The notes under the pieces are model-generated. The model made no database searches. It was not told the origin of the DNA and saw only the letters and a program-made list of their open reading frames with translations. Made by a program: the position numbers and the translations under genes. A stretch of 64,000 nucleotides of DNA from Collybia mongolica (Eukaryota; Basidiomycota; Agaricomycetes; Agaricales; Clitocybaceae), in contig JAAXNY010000004.1 in the NCBI GenBank assembly GCA_013420905.1, forward strand, positions 124,001 to 188,000, written 5' to 3'. Shown here piece after piece: positions 21,884-33,261 of this stretch. The stretch's first letter is position 1, and every line of letters starts with the position of its first letter.

Positions 21884-23099
21884 TGAAAGGGGGCTCCTGG
21901 GCTATAAGTGCGCTGATGCTATGAAATGTAATCTCTCTCACACACACACCAAACCTAACAATCAACACACGAACAGTAGGAATCGCCTGTTTTGAGTTCG
22001 GGTTCAAGTGCTTAGAAGCACTAAGCTTTGAATAGTACTAGCCAAAGCCCTTTCCAATGATCTCTCGACGGGTTCGATTTAGACAAAAGCTTCAACACAG
22101 GTTCAAAAACCTGCTAGGTATATTTATAATATCTCTCGATCCAATAGACTGAGTACCAAGTGTACGTTCAATTATTAGTGATCCCAAGTGGATCTATAAG
22201 TCCAAGCGACTTATCAAACAATACAGTGCCAAGTGCACTAAGGCCAAGTGCCTAGTAATTCCAACGGACAATACGGTACTAAGTTCCAAGTGAACTAAGT
22301 TTCTTTAATTCTGTGGTTCTCCAATCAATTCCAATCAAGACACGTTGAAGCAATCTGATCCTTAATTCGGGCACGCAATAGTGTTTTAACAAATGTGATT
22401 TGTATACTCTATAGTCGCGCGAAGTGGGGGCAAGATTCCTTACCTTAGCGCTACTCATCTACAGTCTATTTATAATGTACAAACTAAATATCATACGGAA
22501 TTGTAAATTTTACACGGAACCGCGCTCCCGCGCGCCAAGGATCTGTATTCAATACCGACGCGTCTACTACAGCTTGGCGCGCGCGCCACGCGTGCCAATT
22601 ATGTCGTTTACTGGTTACTTATCAAATATTGAAAGAGCGGGCTAAACTCTTATCAAGTCCCGACCGCGCGCTTTGTTATTTAAAACAGCGCGGCACTGTC
22701 GTTTACTCCCCCTGATTGTCCCTGTTGTTATTCACGGTGTCCCGTCGCTTCCGGTAGTTAACACCAAGTACCCCTGACTAGGATCGGGTTGTGCAAGTCC
22801 CGAATTTACAATTACTTCTCCTATTAATGATGATCCCCGGACTAATGATATCATACTACAACGGTTACTTATGAACTAAGACACCGAGGTTGTAACCGGG
22901 CATGGTGAATAGGACTAATAATAGACCGTACTCATAGTCCTCTGTACTGATAGTGTATTATCCATTAGACTAGTTCACTCTGATTAGCCGTCTTGGAGCT
23001 CGACTCTAATCCTTTATTACTGCTTACTTGGTTATTAGAAATGACACTAATAGCCTTACTTGTCGACTTTATAAGTGCAAACAATTTCGGGCCCTATCA
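21884..23099 (-). repeat. LTR of A1 (3' LTR)
   Basis: 1,216 bp, TGAAAGGGGG...GGCCCTATCA. It contains TATAAATA on the minus strand and a CCAAGTG array near 22,150-22,300. It is the same length as the A2 LTRs but with more substitutions. Confidence 0.9.
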
Positions 23100-23129
23100 T
23101 CTCCCCCATACCACAAATGTAGACTGTCC
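23100..23129 (-). other. Polypurine tract and GGACAGT motif of A1
   Basis: Plus strand TCTCCCCC, 15 bases, then ACTGTCC; on the coding strand this is GGACAGT then GGGGGAGA directly abutting the 3' LTR. It primes plus-strand synthesis by family knowledge. A second copy lies at 25,873-25,902. Confidence 0.7.
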
Positions 23130-23551
23130 TCAGTCTCTCTTTGCCGGCATGTTGGTCCAATACTTCGGGTCTGCACGCGTCTAATCTTTCAGTACAATGT
23201 TACAACGGTTCCGCTTTTAGACAGGTAGGCGCGCGATGTTGGGATCGAGCCCAGAGGTTTTACTTCCCATCAGGATTGTGACAGCTATATACGTCTCCTG
23301 AGAGAGTACTTGACATTCGGACATCGCTTTACAGATATTTCAGTCATCTGGACATTTTTCTCGTTATGTTTCTGACACTTCAGCAAGAGATCGGTACTCC
23401 TGTTTGTCTTTCAGAGCTTCGCAATGCAGGGTTGTGCGTTTTAAAAAGCTCGCGTCCTTGCTAAGTTTTAGACAATTTGGACTTTATAGCCCATTTCTAA
23501 ATCTCTTTGCTATCTGCATTGCTCAAACGCTCCAACTCTTTTCAAACAGAA

Positions 23552-25500
23552 ATGTCTTCCACTTCCACTTCCACCATGGCTTGTGCTCTGCGCTCGCCTT
23601 CCGCGCTGTCCCTCTCGCTTTCTGCCGCGATTCTGCCGACTGAGGGCCGTTCCCCCACCATGGTCTATGTGGACCAGCCGATCCCTTCCTTCTCGGACCT
23701 CCTCGAAGATGCCGAGGGCGACGTCTTCGTTGCTATGGAGCAAGGGTGGATTATCATGGCCGAGGAGCTCGCGCCCCGTATGGACCACCAAGGTCCCCTT
23801 GACCTTGATGACTTGATCGACTTTGTCGATCACTGCTCCATGCTCATCGTACGCCCATCTTTTACTTGTTAACTCCTTTTACTTATTTACTGGTCTCAGG
23901 ATGCCATCACTGGCGTGGTCCGTGGCGCGCGTTTCTCGCTGCCATATCCGGCTATCCTCCTCCTGCGCGCGCTTCACCTTCAAGTGATGCGCATCCCTGT
24001 CGACGCGCGCGAGGCTTCGTGGTCTTCCTGGCGCACGGTCATATCGACTGACCTGGGCCACAATTCCATTCTTCTGGTAAGTGACTTGTTTACTTCTTTA
24101 CTCTGCCTGCCCTTGTCAAGCTGACTACCTTTTACTTTAGGGCCAGGCTCCCACTGTGGAGCAAGTCCTGGACCAGGTGGGGTCGCGCTTCGAGCGCGAC
24201 AACGGTGAAAGTATCTTTCAGGATACTTTCCTCGTCCCTCCTCGCATGGTGGGCGCACCGCGCCGTTACCATCAGTACCGGGACAATTGGTCCGCCGCGC
24301 CCTTGCCGGCGCGCTCCCCGGTCTTGGTACCTGCGGTTCGTTTATCACTGCTTTTTATTACTTTCCTTCGGTGGTTGACTTATTTTAATAGCCCCTCAAG
24401 CGGAAGCGTAATGCTGGGTCCAAGGGAAAAGGCCGTGCGGTTCCCCAGGTATATCCTTTACTTTACGAGTTTCACATTATTGCTGACTTGATTTCAAAAT
24501 TCTAGTCCGACATGTCGCGCGCCCAGGGGACTGGCAGTGCTTCCGCGCTGCGTCCCTCGGAAGCAGGCCCAGTATGTCTCTTTCTGAAGTCATTTACGTT
24601 TACTCATCTTTATCTCCTTAGTCCTCTGGGCAGCCGCCGGTGAAGGTTGAAGTCCCTGAGCTTCGGCTCTTCGATGATGAGATCGCACGCCAGTTGGCTC
24701 AAGAGGGGTTCGCGGAGTTGTTGCCTCCCGCGGCCCCTTCTCCTCGTCGGTCGCGTAAGACCACCCGTTCTAGGGATAGGGCTCAGGCGACATGCCGCAA
24801 GCACGCGCTGGTTCCCAACCGGGAGCTGACGCCGCTACAGTCCCCTATTACCTCCCTGCTGGCTGACCTTGCGCCGCGGCGCTCTTCCGTATGTTTATTA
24901 CTACTTTATTTCTTGTTACTGATCATTTTTTTTTTACTAGGTGGACTATCCTTGCACGATGTGTGCCACCCGTGGTGACATTGAGTGCACCTTCAACGGT
25001 TGGGGTAAACCGTGCGTGGAATGCGCCACCGCCAAGAAGGGGAAGTGCAGCTTCAGCCTCACTCCCCAGAAGCGCGCTAGGCTTCGTGAGGATCTGGGGC
25101 CAATGCTTGGTGCGGGCATTTCTAGTAAGCCATTTTCTTTCTGTCTTTTTGTTTACTAATGATTTTACTTATTCTACTAGCGGTTGCTGAAGCCTATGCT
25201 CAGCTAGGCGACGCGGACTCTCTTGCCGCGGAGGTCATTCAGGCCGCTAATCGCGCGCTTGAAATGCGCAACTCCTTGTTGGCGCGCATAGTTGGCACCA
25301 TCGGTAAGTTGTACGAGGAGGAAGGCCTGGAGGGCCTTCAAAACCTCTTGCTGACTACGCCAGCCACGGAGAGCGCTCTCCTCTTCTACGCGGATTTCCA
25401 GAACCTCCCTTGGCCGCCCTTGGAGGAAGAAGCAGAGGTTGATGACGGTTCTTCGTCGTCAAGTTCCTCTTCGTCCGTGCCTGACAGCGAGGAGGAGTAG
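23552..25500 (+). CDS. Accessory gene acc1 of family A: Zn2Cys6-like protein (A1 copy, intact)
   Basis: Antisense to gag-pol, between pol and the 3' LTR. Eight exons: 23552-23848, 23900-24076, 24141-24335, 24392-24448, 24506-24571, 24622-24888, 24941-25124 and 25181-25500; 1,563 nt, 520 residues, all junctions in phase. Introns are 50-63 nt GT-AG, many with a TTTACT-like stretch before the acceptor. Residues 224-230 (PLKRKRN) look like a nuclear localisation signal. Residues 358-389 form CX2CX7CX8CX2CX7C (CTMC...CVEC...C), close to the fungal Zn2Cys6 pattern. The C-terminus is acidic (Ser-rich, then SEEE). I infer a nuclear DNA-binding regulator; the target is unknown. No retroviral domain is present. 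Family B carries a gene of matching design in the same position. Confidence 0.82.
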
Positions 25501-25872
25501 CCGCGCCGCGCCCCCCCCCCTATATTTTTTTTTTATCTACTTGTGTTTTCCCGGGCCCCTGTGCCCTTACATATTACTTATTCCCCCGCCTTTCGTTGGG
25601 CTTCAATTTTATTAATTGAAGTCCAACACATGTTTCTACATACAGTCCCCTGGACTATAAACAATACAATTGGTTTACCCGTTGTTCTATTGTCTTCATA
25701 AGAAAGCTTCCGCCCTTGCACCGGCTACTTAAGTTATAAATAGTACAGTTTAATTCTGGTGCAATTCTCTCGATCATTAAGACCGTGGTGCAATCACTGA
25801 CTTTTTATAGACAATCTATTTCAATCCTTGTAACCTTGGTAGGTTTTTCCAAATCGATTTTGCTTATACCCA

Positions 25873-25902
25873 TCTCCCCCTCAACACTGACAACAACTGT
25901 CC
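25873..25902 (-). other. Internal duplicate of the PPT motif, A1
   Basis: TCTCCCCC, 15 bases, ACTGTCC: same blocks and spacing as at the LTR edge (23,100-23,129), but placed between acc1 and acc2. Confidence 0.6.
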
Positions 25903-26085
25903 CAGTTGTCATGCGGACACTGCCGCGCTCCACATGAATTTTTACGGAGCTCCTTTTTCAATTGGGCCCAGCATTTCAATTAGGCACGCGTCTCGGACCT
26001 GTTCAGTTGAAATGTATAGATTTTTCTGGGGGTAGAGCGCGCGCAATGAATGAGAGACTGGGTAGCGCTTCTCTAGTCCTAGAGG

Positions 26086-26093
26086 TATAAAAA
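26086..26093 (+). promoter_or_regulatory. TATA box of acc2 (A1)
   Basis: TATAAAAA about 105 bp upstream of the acc2 ATG; also present in A2 at 35,791. It implies acc2 has its own promoter rather than relying on an LTR. Confidence 0.6.
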
Positions 26094-26191
26094 GGGGATT
26101 GGCTGTGCTTTCTGTCCAAAGACATCGCCCGACTCTATTATACTCTCTTTACATCGTTCTGTATCGAAGAACCAATTTCCTCTGCATCATT

Positions 26192-27574
26192 ATGACTAGC
26201 CTCCCCAACTATCAAGACATCGAGAACTTCAAGATGGTCCAAGCTCTGTGGAACACCTTTCAAGCTCGTTTATCGATGGACACCCTTGTTGAACAAAGGG
26301 TCAGCGTCCGGAAGTTAGGTGAAACCGCGGTACACTTTTTACCAATTTAACTTTTATACGCCGTTATCGTAACCAACTTTTACAATTTACAGCTACTCCT
26401 GACTGAGTCCAAAATGGTTTTGACGGAGCGGTCCTGGCAGAATGTTATCTTTGGCGTCCGTAAAGCATTCCAGGGACTACAACATGTATACCCCGAGTTA
26501 CTTCAAGAGCCCGTCTACCGCAACATTGTGACTCTTACTGCCGCTATTCACCGTCACCGTGAAAAGCTCCGCACTGAGCACCTGTCTCAAACCGCGGTGC
26601 GTGCTTTTTACCTCATCTTGTACTGTACTGTTCTTTTTAAACCATGGTTTTCTGGTACTAGGTCCCTGCTACTGGTGGTGAAGCGGATGGTACCACTATT
26701 CCAGGCGAGGTCATTGCTGGCGGTGAATATGACGGTGACATTGAAATGTCTGGTACTGACTCGGTATGTTTCTTTTTAGCTACCGCGCTGTCAGTGCGCG
26801 ACATACTCAATGGTGTCTCTTCTTTACTCAAGAATATGGTCATTGATTCCGGCGCTACGGCTAGTGCTGCTGTCTCTGGATCAGTGACTAGTCGTCTCCT
26901 TAGTGAAGGACCAATCACCCGTAGCCGCAAGGAGAAGGAGAACATTAAGGTTCCCCGTGTCAAAAGGACTAAGGCTGAAAAGGCTGCCATCAAGGTACCC
27001 ATTCTTGTTTTTGCTCTGTCTATTACTTTGTTTCTTATTCCTACAGGACGGTAAGCGTTCCGAGCTCAATCGCGGCAGCACTCTTCGTCCCAAAAAGCGT
27101 ACAAGGCAGGACACCCCGGATGAAGATCCAAAGGCATCTGCTGAGGGTACGTTTTCTAATAATAGATGGTTCTAAATTTATACCGACTGTGCATCAGATA
27201 CTCGTGTCTTTATTGACTTCCGTCCCTCCAAGGAGCACGATGTAGTCTTAGCGCGGGCGCGCTTGATTGCAGACGCGGGCGATCCCATGTCGCACACCAA
27301 GCAAGCCCTCGGTAGGATGCTCTTAAACTACCGCGCTGAGTTGGAGGAGATCAGTCATACAGTGTCCTTCTTATTGAAGCGTCGTGATGCCACTATGGAC
27401 GAGGTTACTCGCCTCAACGGTCTAATGAACGAGGCCGCTCTGGAGGGAGGCTCTGACGAGGCTGCCACTGCGAGCGCTACCGAAGTCCATGACCAGGATG
27501 ACAATGATAAGGAGGAGGTAGCTCCGGCTGACTTGCCCTTGCCCGAGGTTGAAGACGACTTCATATCTGCTTGA
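26192..27574 (+). CDS. Accessory gene acc2 of family A (A1 copy)
   Basis: Unknown protein, antisense to pol and convergent with it (146 bp apart). Exons 26192-26329, 26393-26596, 26662-26763, 26833-26994, 27047-27146 and 27198-27574 give 360 residues. A 69-nt intron (26,764-26,832) is a multiple of three without stops, so retention would give 383 residues. Features seen: a basic stretch with RSRKEKENIKV and RVKRTKAEK, a second basic patch RPKKRTRQ (possible nuclear signals), a helical C-terminal half including LEEISHTVSFLLKRRDATMD, and an acidic end. No enzymatic motif and no cysteine cluster. It may act with the acc1 product; that is inference from co-location only. The A2 copy is nearly identical. 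Confidence 0.75.
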
Positions 27575-27720
27575 GGACAGTCCAATTAACTTCCTCCTGA
27601 GTTATGGTGTCCCTCCCCACGCTCCTTTGTATTACTGTCTTTACTCGGCTTAACGCTGTCCTTACTACTTCGCTTAGTTGCTTATACTGTCTTTACTGCT
27701 TCTGTTTCCATACTGATTTA

Positions 27721-28733
27721 TCACCTATGCAACTTCCGGTGTGACATAGTAGTTTGTGGTAGCGCTGGCGCTATCCCCTCCTCAGTGTTCTCACTAGAGC
27801 TTGACTCTGAATTGGACTGATCCAATTGGACTCTGTCAAACGTATAGTCACGCTCCTTGTAAACTTGCCTATTAGCGGGATCTTTCGATTCCACTAAAGC
27901 ATTTAGTGTTTCGCTAGAGATGTCTATTAGATCTTGCAGATTATCCGGCAGTTCAATTGTACTCCTAGCAAAATAGGGAATAACCCTAAACGCCCCCACT
28001 TTATGTTGCCACACCGATCCATCCATTTCGCAAACAATATAGGCTCCCCCGCGGTTTCGTCTAAGGACTATCATTGGTCCCAGGTACTGTGGCTTCAGCT
28101 TTTTATCGAGCGAACTTTCGACCTCGGTATTTCTAACTAGTACTAAACTTCCTGGTTTGAAATCATAGTCTCTGATGGTCGCGCTGTGATCCTTCTCATA
28201 CTGTAATAGTCTCCTTCGTTTTTCTATATTGATACATTTCCTCATATCGGCCACATGCTGGACGTGCTTAGCTAGAGCCTGCGCTCTAAATCCAATGAGT
28301 TCCTCTGTAGTCAATATTTTTCCTGGTAACTTTACTAACCAAGTGGCTTCGATAATATCTAATGGTAAGGTTGGGTGCGCGCCCGTAATCATAAAATAGG
28401 GGGAGCAACCCGTCCCTTTCCGTATAGTAATTGTGTCAGCCCACATTACATGGTGGAAGAAGTAGTACCACTTCTTTACATCACCACCTGTAGCTTTGAA
28501 GACAGCTTGACGCACATCCCAATGTGCGCGCTCGGCGATCCCATTTCCTTTGGAATTGTATGGTGATATACTTATTCCTGTAATACCATACTTGGATTCC
28601 AGCCACGCTTTGGCTGCGACAAAGGCAGGACCATTATCCGTTACAATTTCCGTTAGGGAACCCCATCTACAAATTACTTCTTCAAACAGCCACCTTCCCA
28701 AGGTCTTGCCATCCTCAGATTTGAGGGGCGCGC
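27721..28733 (-). CDS. Pol C-terminal part of A1 (integrase), split by B1
   Basis: Continues the reading frame begun at 54,597-57,607. It starts within the integrase core (APLKSEDG...), with the second catalytic Asp in VTDNGPAF and the Glu in NGIAERAH. The C-terminal domain has the YLGPMIV block found downstream of gypsy integrases; no chromodomain is visible. It ends at 27,721. The GCGC at 28,730-28,733 is the target duplication made by B1. Confidence 0.88.
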
Positions 28734-29736
28734 TGACAAGCCTAGCTCGGCGCTAGGCATGTTATTCCTCGTTCAATCGTATTTCGCGCTCACAAGTATA
28801 CCCATTTCCTACTCTCATTCGCGCGCATCTACACACGGCTTACTTCGCGCGCAATCCCTCATTCTCAATCTTACTTCGCGACTCTCATACACGCTTATTT
28901 CGCAAACTTCTCTCTTACTTCGGGATCTTCGGGCTTGACCTACTTCGCGCGCTTTAACTCTGTTCCGTCTCGGGGACCCCGGGAACGCCACTCCACAAGT
29001 CGGTCGCGGAAGTCCTTTCCGTCTCAACGACCCTGCTCCGTTTCCGATCAAGGATTGACATCCCGGCGTTCAGTTAATTAGTGATCTCCGTTCTAGGCAC
29101 GCTCGCCTTATCTCTTAGGTATTCCTTAGTTCGCCGTCGCGCGAGTTTATCTTAATTTAGTAGTTTGTATCTCGACTCACCTTTCTCCTACTTGAAAATT
29201 TTACCTTACATCTCCATTTAGATTCCATGTAGTTAGTATAAAAACCTCTGTACTTTACTACTAGAGAATCAGGACACTTTCCCCTCCTCTCTACATCTAA
29301 ACTTCGCTCTCAAACGCTTCTGTGCATACTCAACAAGTTCACAACTGCTCCGACTTATTGACACGAAGTTCGCGCACGCCTGTATACGTTTCGTTCGTGA
29401 ACTACAGGGCAGCACCTTAATCGTTGTCGTCTTAAGCTCGCGACTTTGTGCGCGGAGAATCTCGAACCTCTAAGTCCGCATTTCAGTTGCGCGTTGCGCA
29501 CTTTGCGTCTTTTAGTGTCGAAGTCTCACAACTCGTTTGGTTTGTTAGTCACTAAGCGTACCTCTTACTTCGCGCGTGTTACGCACTCCCCTTGGTAATT
29601 CTCCGTACTCCGAACTGTGCACTGATATCTTCTCCCTCCTTTTGATACAGAAAACACCCCTCACTTTCTAGGAGAGGACCTGCGAGATAAGAACGCGCAC
29701 TTAGTTCTCACATCTCGCACAGACTCGTAACTGTCA
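28734..29736 (+). repeat. 5' LTR of B1
   Basis: TGACAAGCC...AACTGTCA; TATAAAAA at 29,237-29,244; rich in TTACTTCGCG-type motifs. It differs from the 3' LTR at four positions, all CpG transitions. Confidence 0.9.
29237..29244 (+). promoter_or_regulatory. TATA box in the B LTR
   Basis: TATAAAAA, the probable start signal of the genomic RNA about 30 bp downstream. The equivalent in the right LTR is at 54,097-54,104. Confidence 0.6.
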
Positions 29737-29739
29737 ATT

Positions 29740-29759
29740 TGGAGCCCACCGCGAGGGTT
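29740..29759 (+). other. Primer binding site of B1
   Basis: TGGAGCCCACCGCGAGGGT three bases after the LTR end; TGG pairs with a tRNA CCA tail. Family A has the identical site. The tRNA species was not identified. Confidence 0.75.
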
Positions 29760-30121
29760 TTCTAATCATTTCAGGCGAGGAATCAGTCACACCAACTCGG
29801 AATCTACGAGAAGAAATCCACAGGGTTGTATCCGATCCAGTTATCTCTCAGCAACGTCGCGAATCGCGAACATCACAAACTCACCCACACTCTGTAGTTC
29901 GTTCGCGCGATTGAACCCTTTATTCGCAACTTGAGTTTTCCATTCCTTCTTTACACACCCTGACGACTCCTGATCCCTCGCAAGACTCAGACTGGTCTAC
30001 AGACAAGACAGTCACGCCGATTGAATCACCTCCAAACCTCAACATCTCCGACTTCTCAACTCCCTCATCCATATCTCCGTTTTCGACCTCTCCATTTATC
30101 ACTCCCTCATTCACTCCAGCC

Positions 30122-31594
30122 ATGTCTATTCCATTCGGAAAGTCCAACGCCGACGTACCGAAGCAGGAACCTGAAGGATTGTATTTGGGTGGCGGCTATC
30201 TCTCATCTCTGCACATTCCGGAAGCAACAGCGGCGTACTTCTCGGGAAGCGTTCCGACCACAGTTGAGGCACAGATTCCACTTCCCCAATCCCCGCGATC
30301 ACCCAGTCCTCCGCTACCGCAAACTGGCCCTGCAGCCGCGAACAGTGCCACCGCTCCACAACCAGCCACGTTCAATGTGTTCCGACAACCCGCACTTGCA
30401 CAACAAGCGGCTCCACGCGTTCAGGTCCCCGCAGTAACTCAGCACGTGGCAGGATACCCAGCCTATATGCCCACGCGAACTAGCTCCACCGCTCCGCAGT
30501 TTGATGGGCAGGCACACTCTCTCAAACGGTTCTTTCAGGACTTCGAGCATCTTGCGCAACTCGTCGGACTGAGCAACCAACAGAAGAAGGAAGACATTCT
30601 CCGCTACATCGACGTTCCGACCGCACTGCTCTGGCAGAAGGAACCAGAGTACGCGGACACTTCCAAAACCTTTGACGATTTTAAAACCGCGATCGCCAAA
30701 CTCTATCCAGGATCTTCAATCGAGGATGCCTACCGTTTCACAGACCTCGACGAGCTCATTGCCAACACTCAAGCTCAGGGGATCCGATCTACAGGAAGTT
30801 ATGGTGCGTATTATCGCACATTCAAGGGAATTGTCGATCAACTCGCCAGCAAAGACCGCATTGGGAAGCGGGAGATTCAAGACAAGTTCCTCAGGGGTTT
30901 ACCTTCGGACATTGCGGCGAAAACAATATTCCGTTTACAGATTCGTTTCCCCAACCAGCACGTCGACGAGGCTTTTCCCCTGGCCGAATTATATAGAGCC
31001 GGACTTGGCGCAGTTGATGGAACTTCGGCGATCGATGCAGGAAATCCCTTCTCTCTTGCGGCGGCATTTATGCCCGCAAATCCGTTCAACGCTTCGGGCG
31101 CTGCGGGTCAGCAATTCCAACAACCCAACCCTGCGCCTCAACCAGTTCAGGTCCCATTCAACAACCCTTATCTTGCGCACATCGTTCCTCCCGCAAACAC
31201 TAGACCGCCCGCTGCAATCTATCAACAGCCAGCTGCTCAAACGTATCAAGCACCCCCTGCTCAGGTCGCACAAGCACCTGCTCCAGCCCCAGCCCCCGCG
31301 CCAGCTGCGCCCGAAGCCTATCAGCTGTTACCTCGTGCGCCAGGCATCGTCGCGTCTGACTTGAATACGTTCGCAACCACCATTGCCACCACCATGAGAA
31401 ACGAGTTCGCGACATCTATCCGAAACGAACTCTTGCCGTTCCTTCAACAACAACAGCAACAACAACGAGGTGGCAATTACAACTACAATGCGCAACAAGG
31501 CCGATTCACCTGCAACTTCTGTGGACAAGACGGACACGGCATTCGCAACTGCAACACGGTTCAGCGCTACATCAATGAGAACCGACTACGTCGC
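30122..31594 (+). CDS. Gag of B1, N-terminal part (interrupted by A2)
   Basis: Structural nucleocapsid precursor. From ATG at 30,122: a Pro/Ala/Gln-rich N-terminus, a capsid-like helical region (FDGQAHSLKRFFQDFEHL, then LLWQKEPEY, and FLRGLPSDI), a second Pro/Ala/Gln linker, a poly-Gln run, and a CCHC zinc knuckle CNFCGQDGHGIRNC near the end. The frame runs straight into the A2 LTR. After excision of A2 and one TCGC copy it continues in frame at 45,814. Confidence 0.88.
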
Positions 31595-32810
31595 TGAAAG
31601 GGGGCTCCTGGGCTATAAGTGCGCTGATGCTATGAAATGTAATCCCTTACACACACACACCAAACTTAACAATCAACACACGAACAGTAGGAATCGCCTG
31701 TTTTGAGTTCGGGTTCAAGTGCTTAGAAGCACTAAGCTTTGAATAGTACTAGCCAAAGCCCTTTCCAATGATCTCTCGACGGGTTCGATTTAGACAAAAG
31801 CTTCAACACAGGTTCAAAAACCTGCTAGGTATATTTATAATATCTCTCGATCCAATAGACTGAGTACCAAGTGTACGTTCAATTATTAGTGATCCCAAGC
31901 GGATCTATAAGTCCAAGCGACTTATCAAACAATACAGTGCCAAGTGCACTAAGGCCAAGTGCCTAGTAATTCCAACGGACAATACGGTACTAAGTTCCAA
32001 GTGAACTAAGTTTCTTTAATTCTGTGGTTCTCCAATCAATTCCAATCAAGACACGTTGAAGCAATCTGATCCTTAATTCGGGCACGCAATAGTGTTTTAA
32101 CAAATGTGATTTGTATACTCTATAGTCGCGCGAAGTGGGGGCAAGATTCCTTGCCTTAGCGCTACTCATCTACAGTCTATTTATAATGTACAAACTAAAT
32201 ATCATATGGAATTGTAAATTTTACACGGAACCGCGCTCCCGCGCGCCAAGAATCTGTATTCAATACTGACGCGTCTACTACAACTTGGCGCGCGCGCCAT
32301 GCGTGCCAATTATGTCGTTTACTGGTTACTTATCAAATATTGAAAGAGCTGGCTAAACTCTTATCAAGTCCCGACCGCGCGCTCTGTTATTTAAAACAGC
32401 GCGGCACTGTCGTTTACTCCTCCTGATTGTCCTGGTTGCTATTCACGGTGTCCCGTCACTTCCGGTAGTTAACACCAAGTACCCCTGACTAGGATCGGGT
32501 TGTGCAAGTCCCGAATTTACAATTACTTCTCCTATTAATGATGATCCCCGGACTAATGATATCATACTACAATGGTTACTTATGAACTAAGACACCGAGG
32601 TTGTAACTGGGCATGGTGAATAGGACTAATAATAGACCGTACTCATAGTCCTCTGTACTGATAGTGTATTATCCATTAGACTAGTTCACTCTGATTAGCC
32701 GTCTCGGAGCTCGACTCTAATCCTTTATTACTGCTTACTTGGTTATTAGAAATGACACTAATAGCCTTACTTGTTGACTTTATAAGTGCAAACAATTTCG
32801 GGCCCTATCA
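31595..32810 (-). repeat. 3' LTR of A2
   Basis: TGAAAGGGGG...CCCTATCA. Two differences from the partner LTR, both C to T at CpG. Confidence 0.92.
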
Positions 32811-32840
32811 TCTCCCCCATACCACAAATGTAGACTGTCC
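32811..32840 (-). other. Polypurine tract and GGACAGT motif of A2
   Basis: Plus strand TCTCCCCC at 32,811-32,818, then 15 bases, then ACTGTCC. It abuts the 3' LTR as expected for a plus-strand primer. Confidence 0.7.
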
Positions 32841-33261
32841 TCAGTCTCTCTTTGCCGGCAGGTTGGTCCAATACTTCGGGTCTGCACGCGTCTAATCTTT
32901 CAGTACAATGTTACAACGGTTCCGCTTTTAGACAGGTAGGCGCGCGATGTTGGGATCGAGCCCAGAGGTTTACTTCCCATCAGGATCGTGACAGCTATAT
33001 ACGTCTCCTGAGAGAGTACTTGACATTCGGACATCGCTTTACAGATATTTCAGTCATCTGGACATTTTTCTCGTTATGTTTCTGACACTTCAGCAAGAGA
33101 TCGGTACTCCTGTTTGTTCTTTAGAGCTTCGCAATGCAGGGTTGTGCGTTTTAAAAAGCTCGCGTCCTTGCTAAGTTTTAGACAATTTGGACTTTATAGC
33201 CCATTTCTAAATCTCTTTGCTATCTGCATCGCTCAAACGCCCCGACTCTTTTCAAACAGAA

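Noticed and set aside
28734..29736. B LTR as an independent solo LTR
   Set aside because: It is paired with 53,594-54,596 by the shared GCGC duplication, and a PBS follows it.
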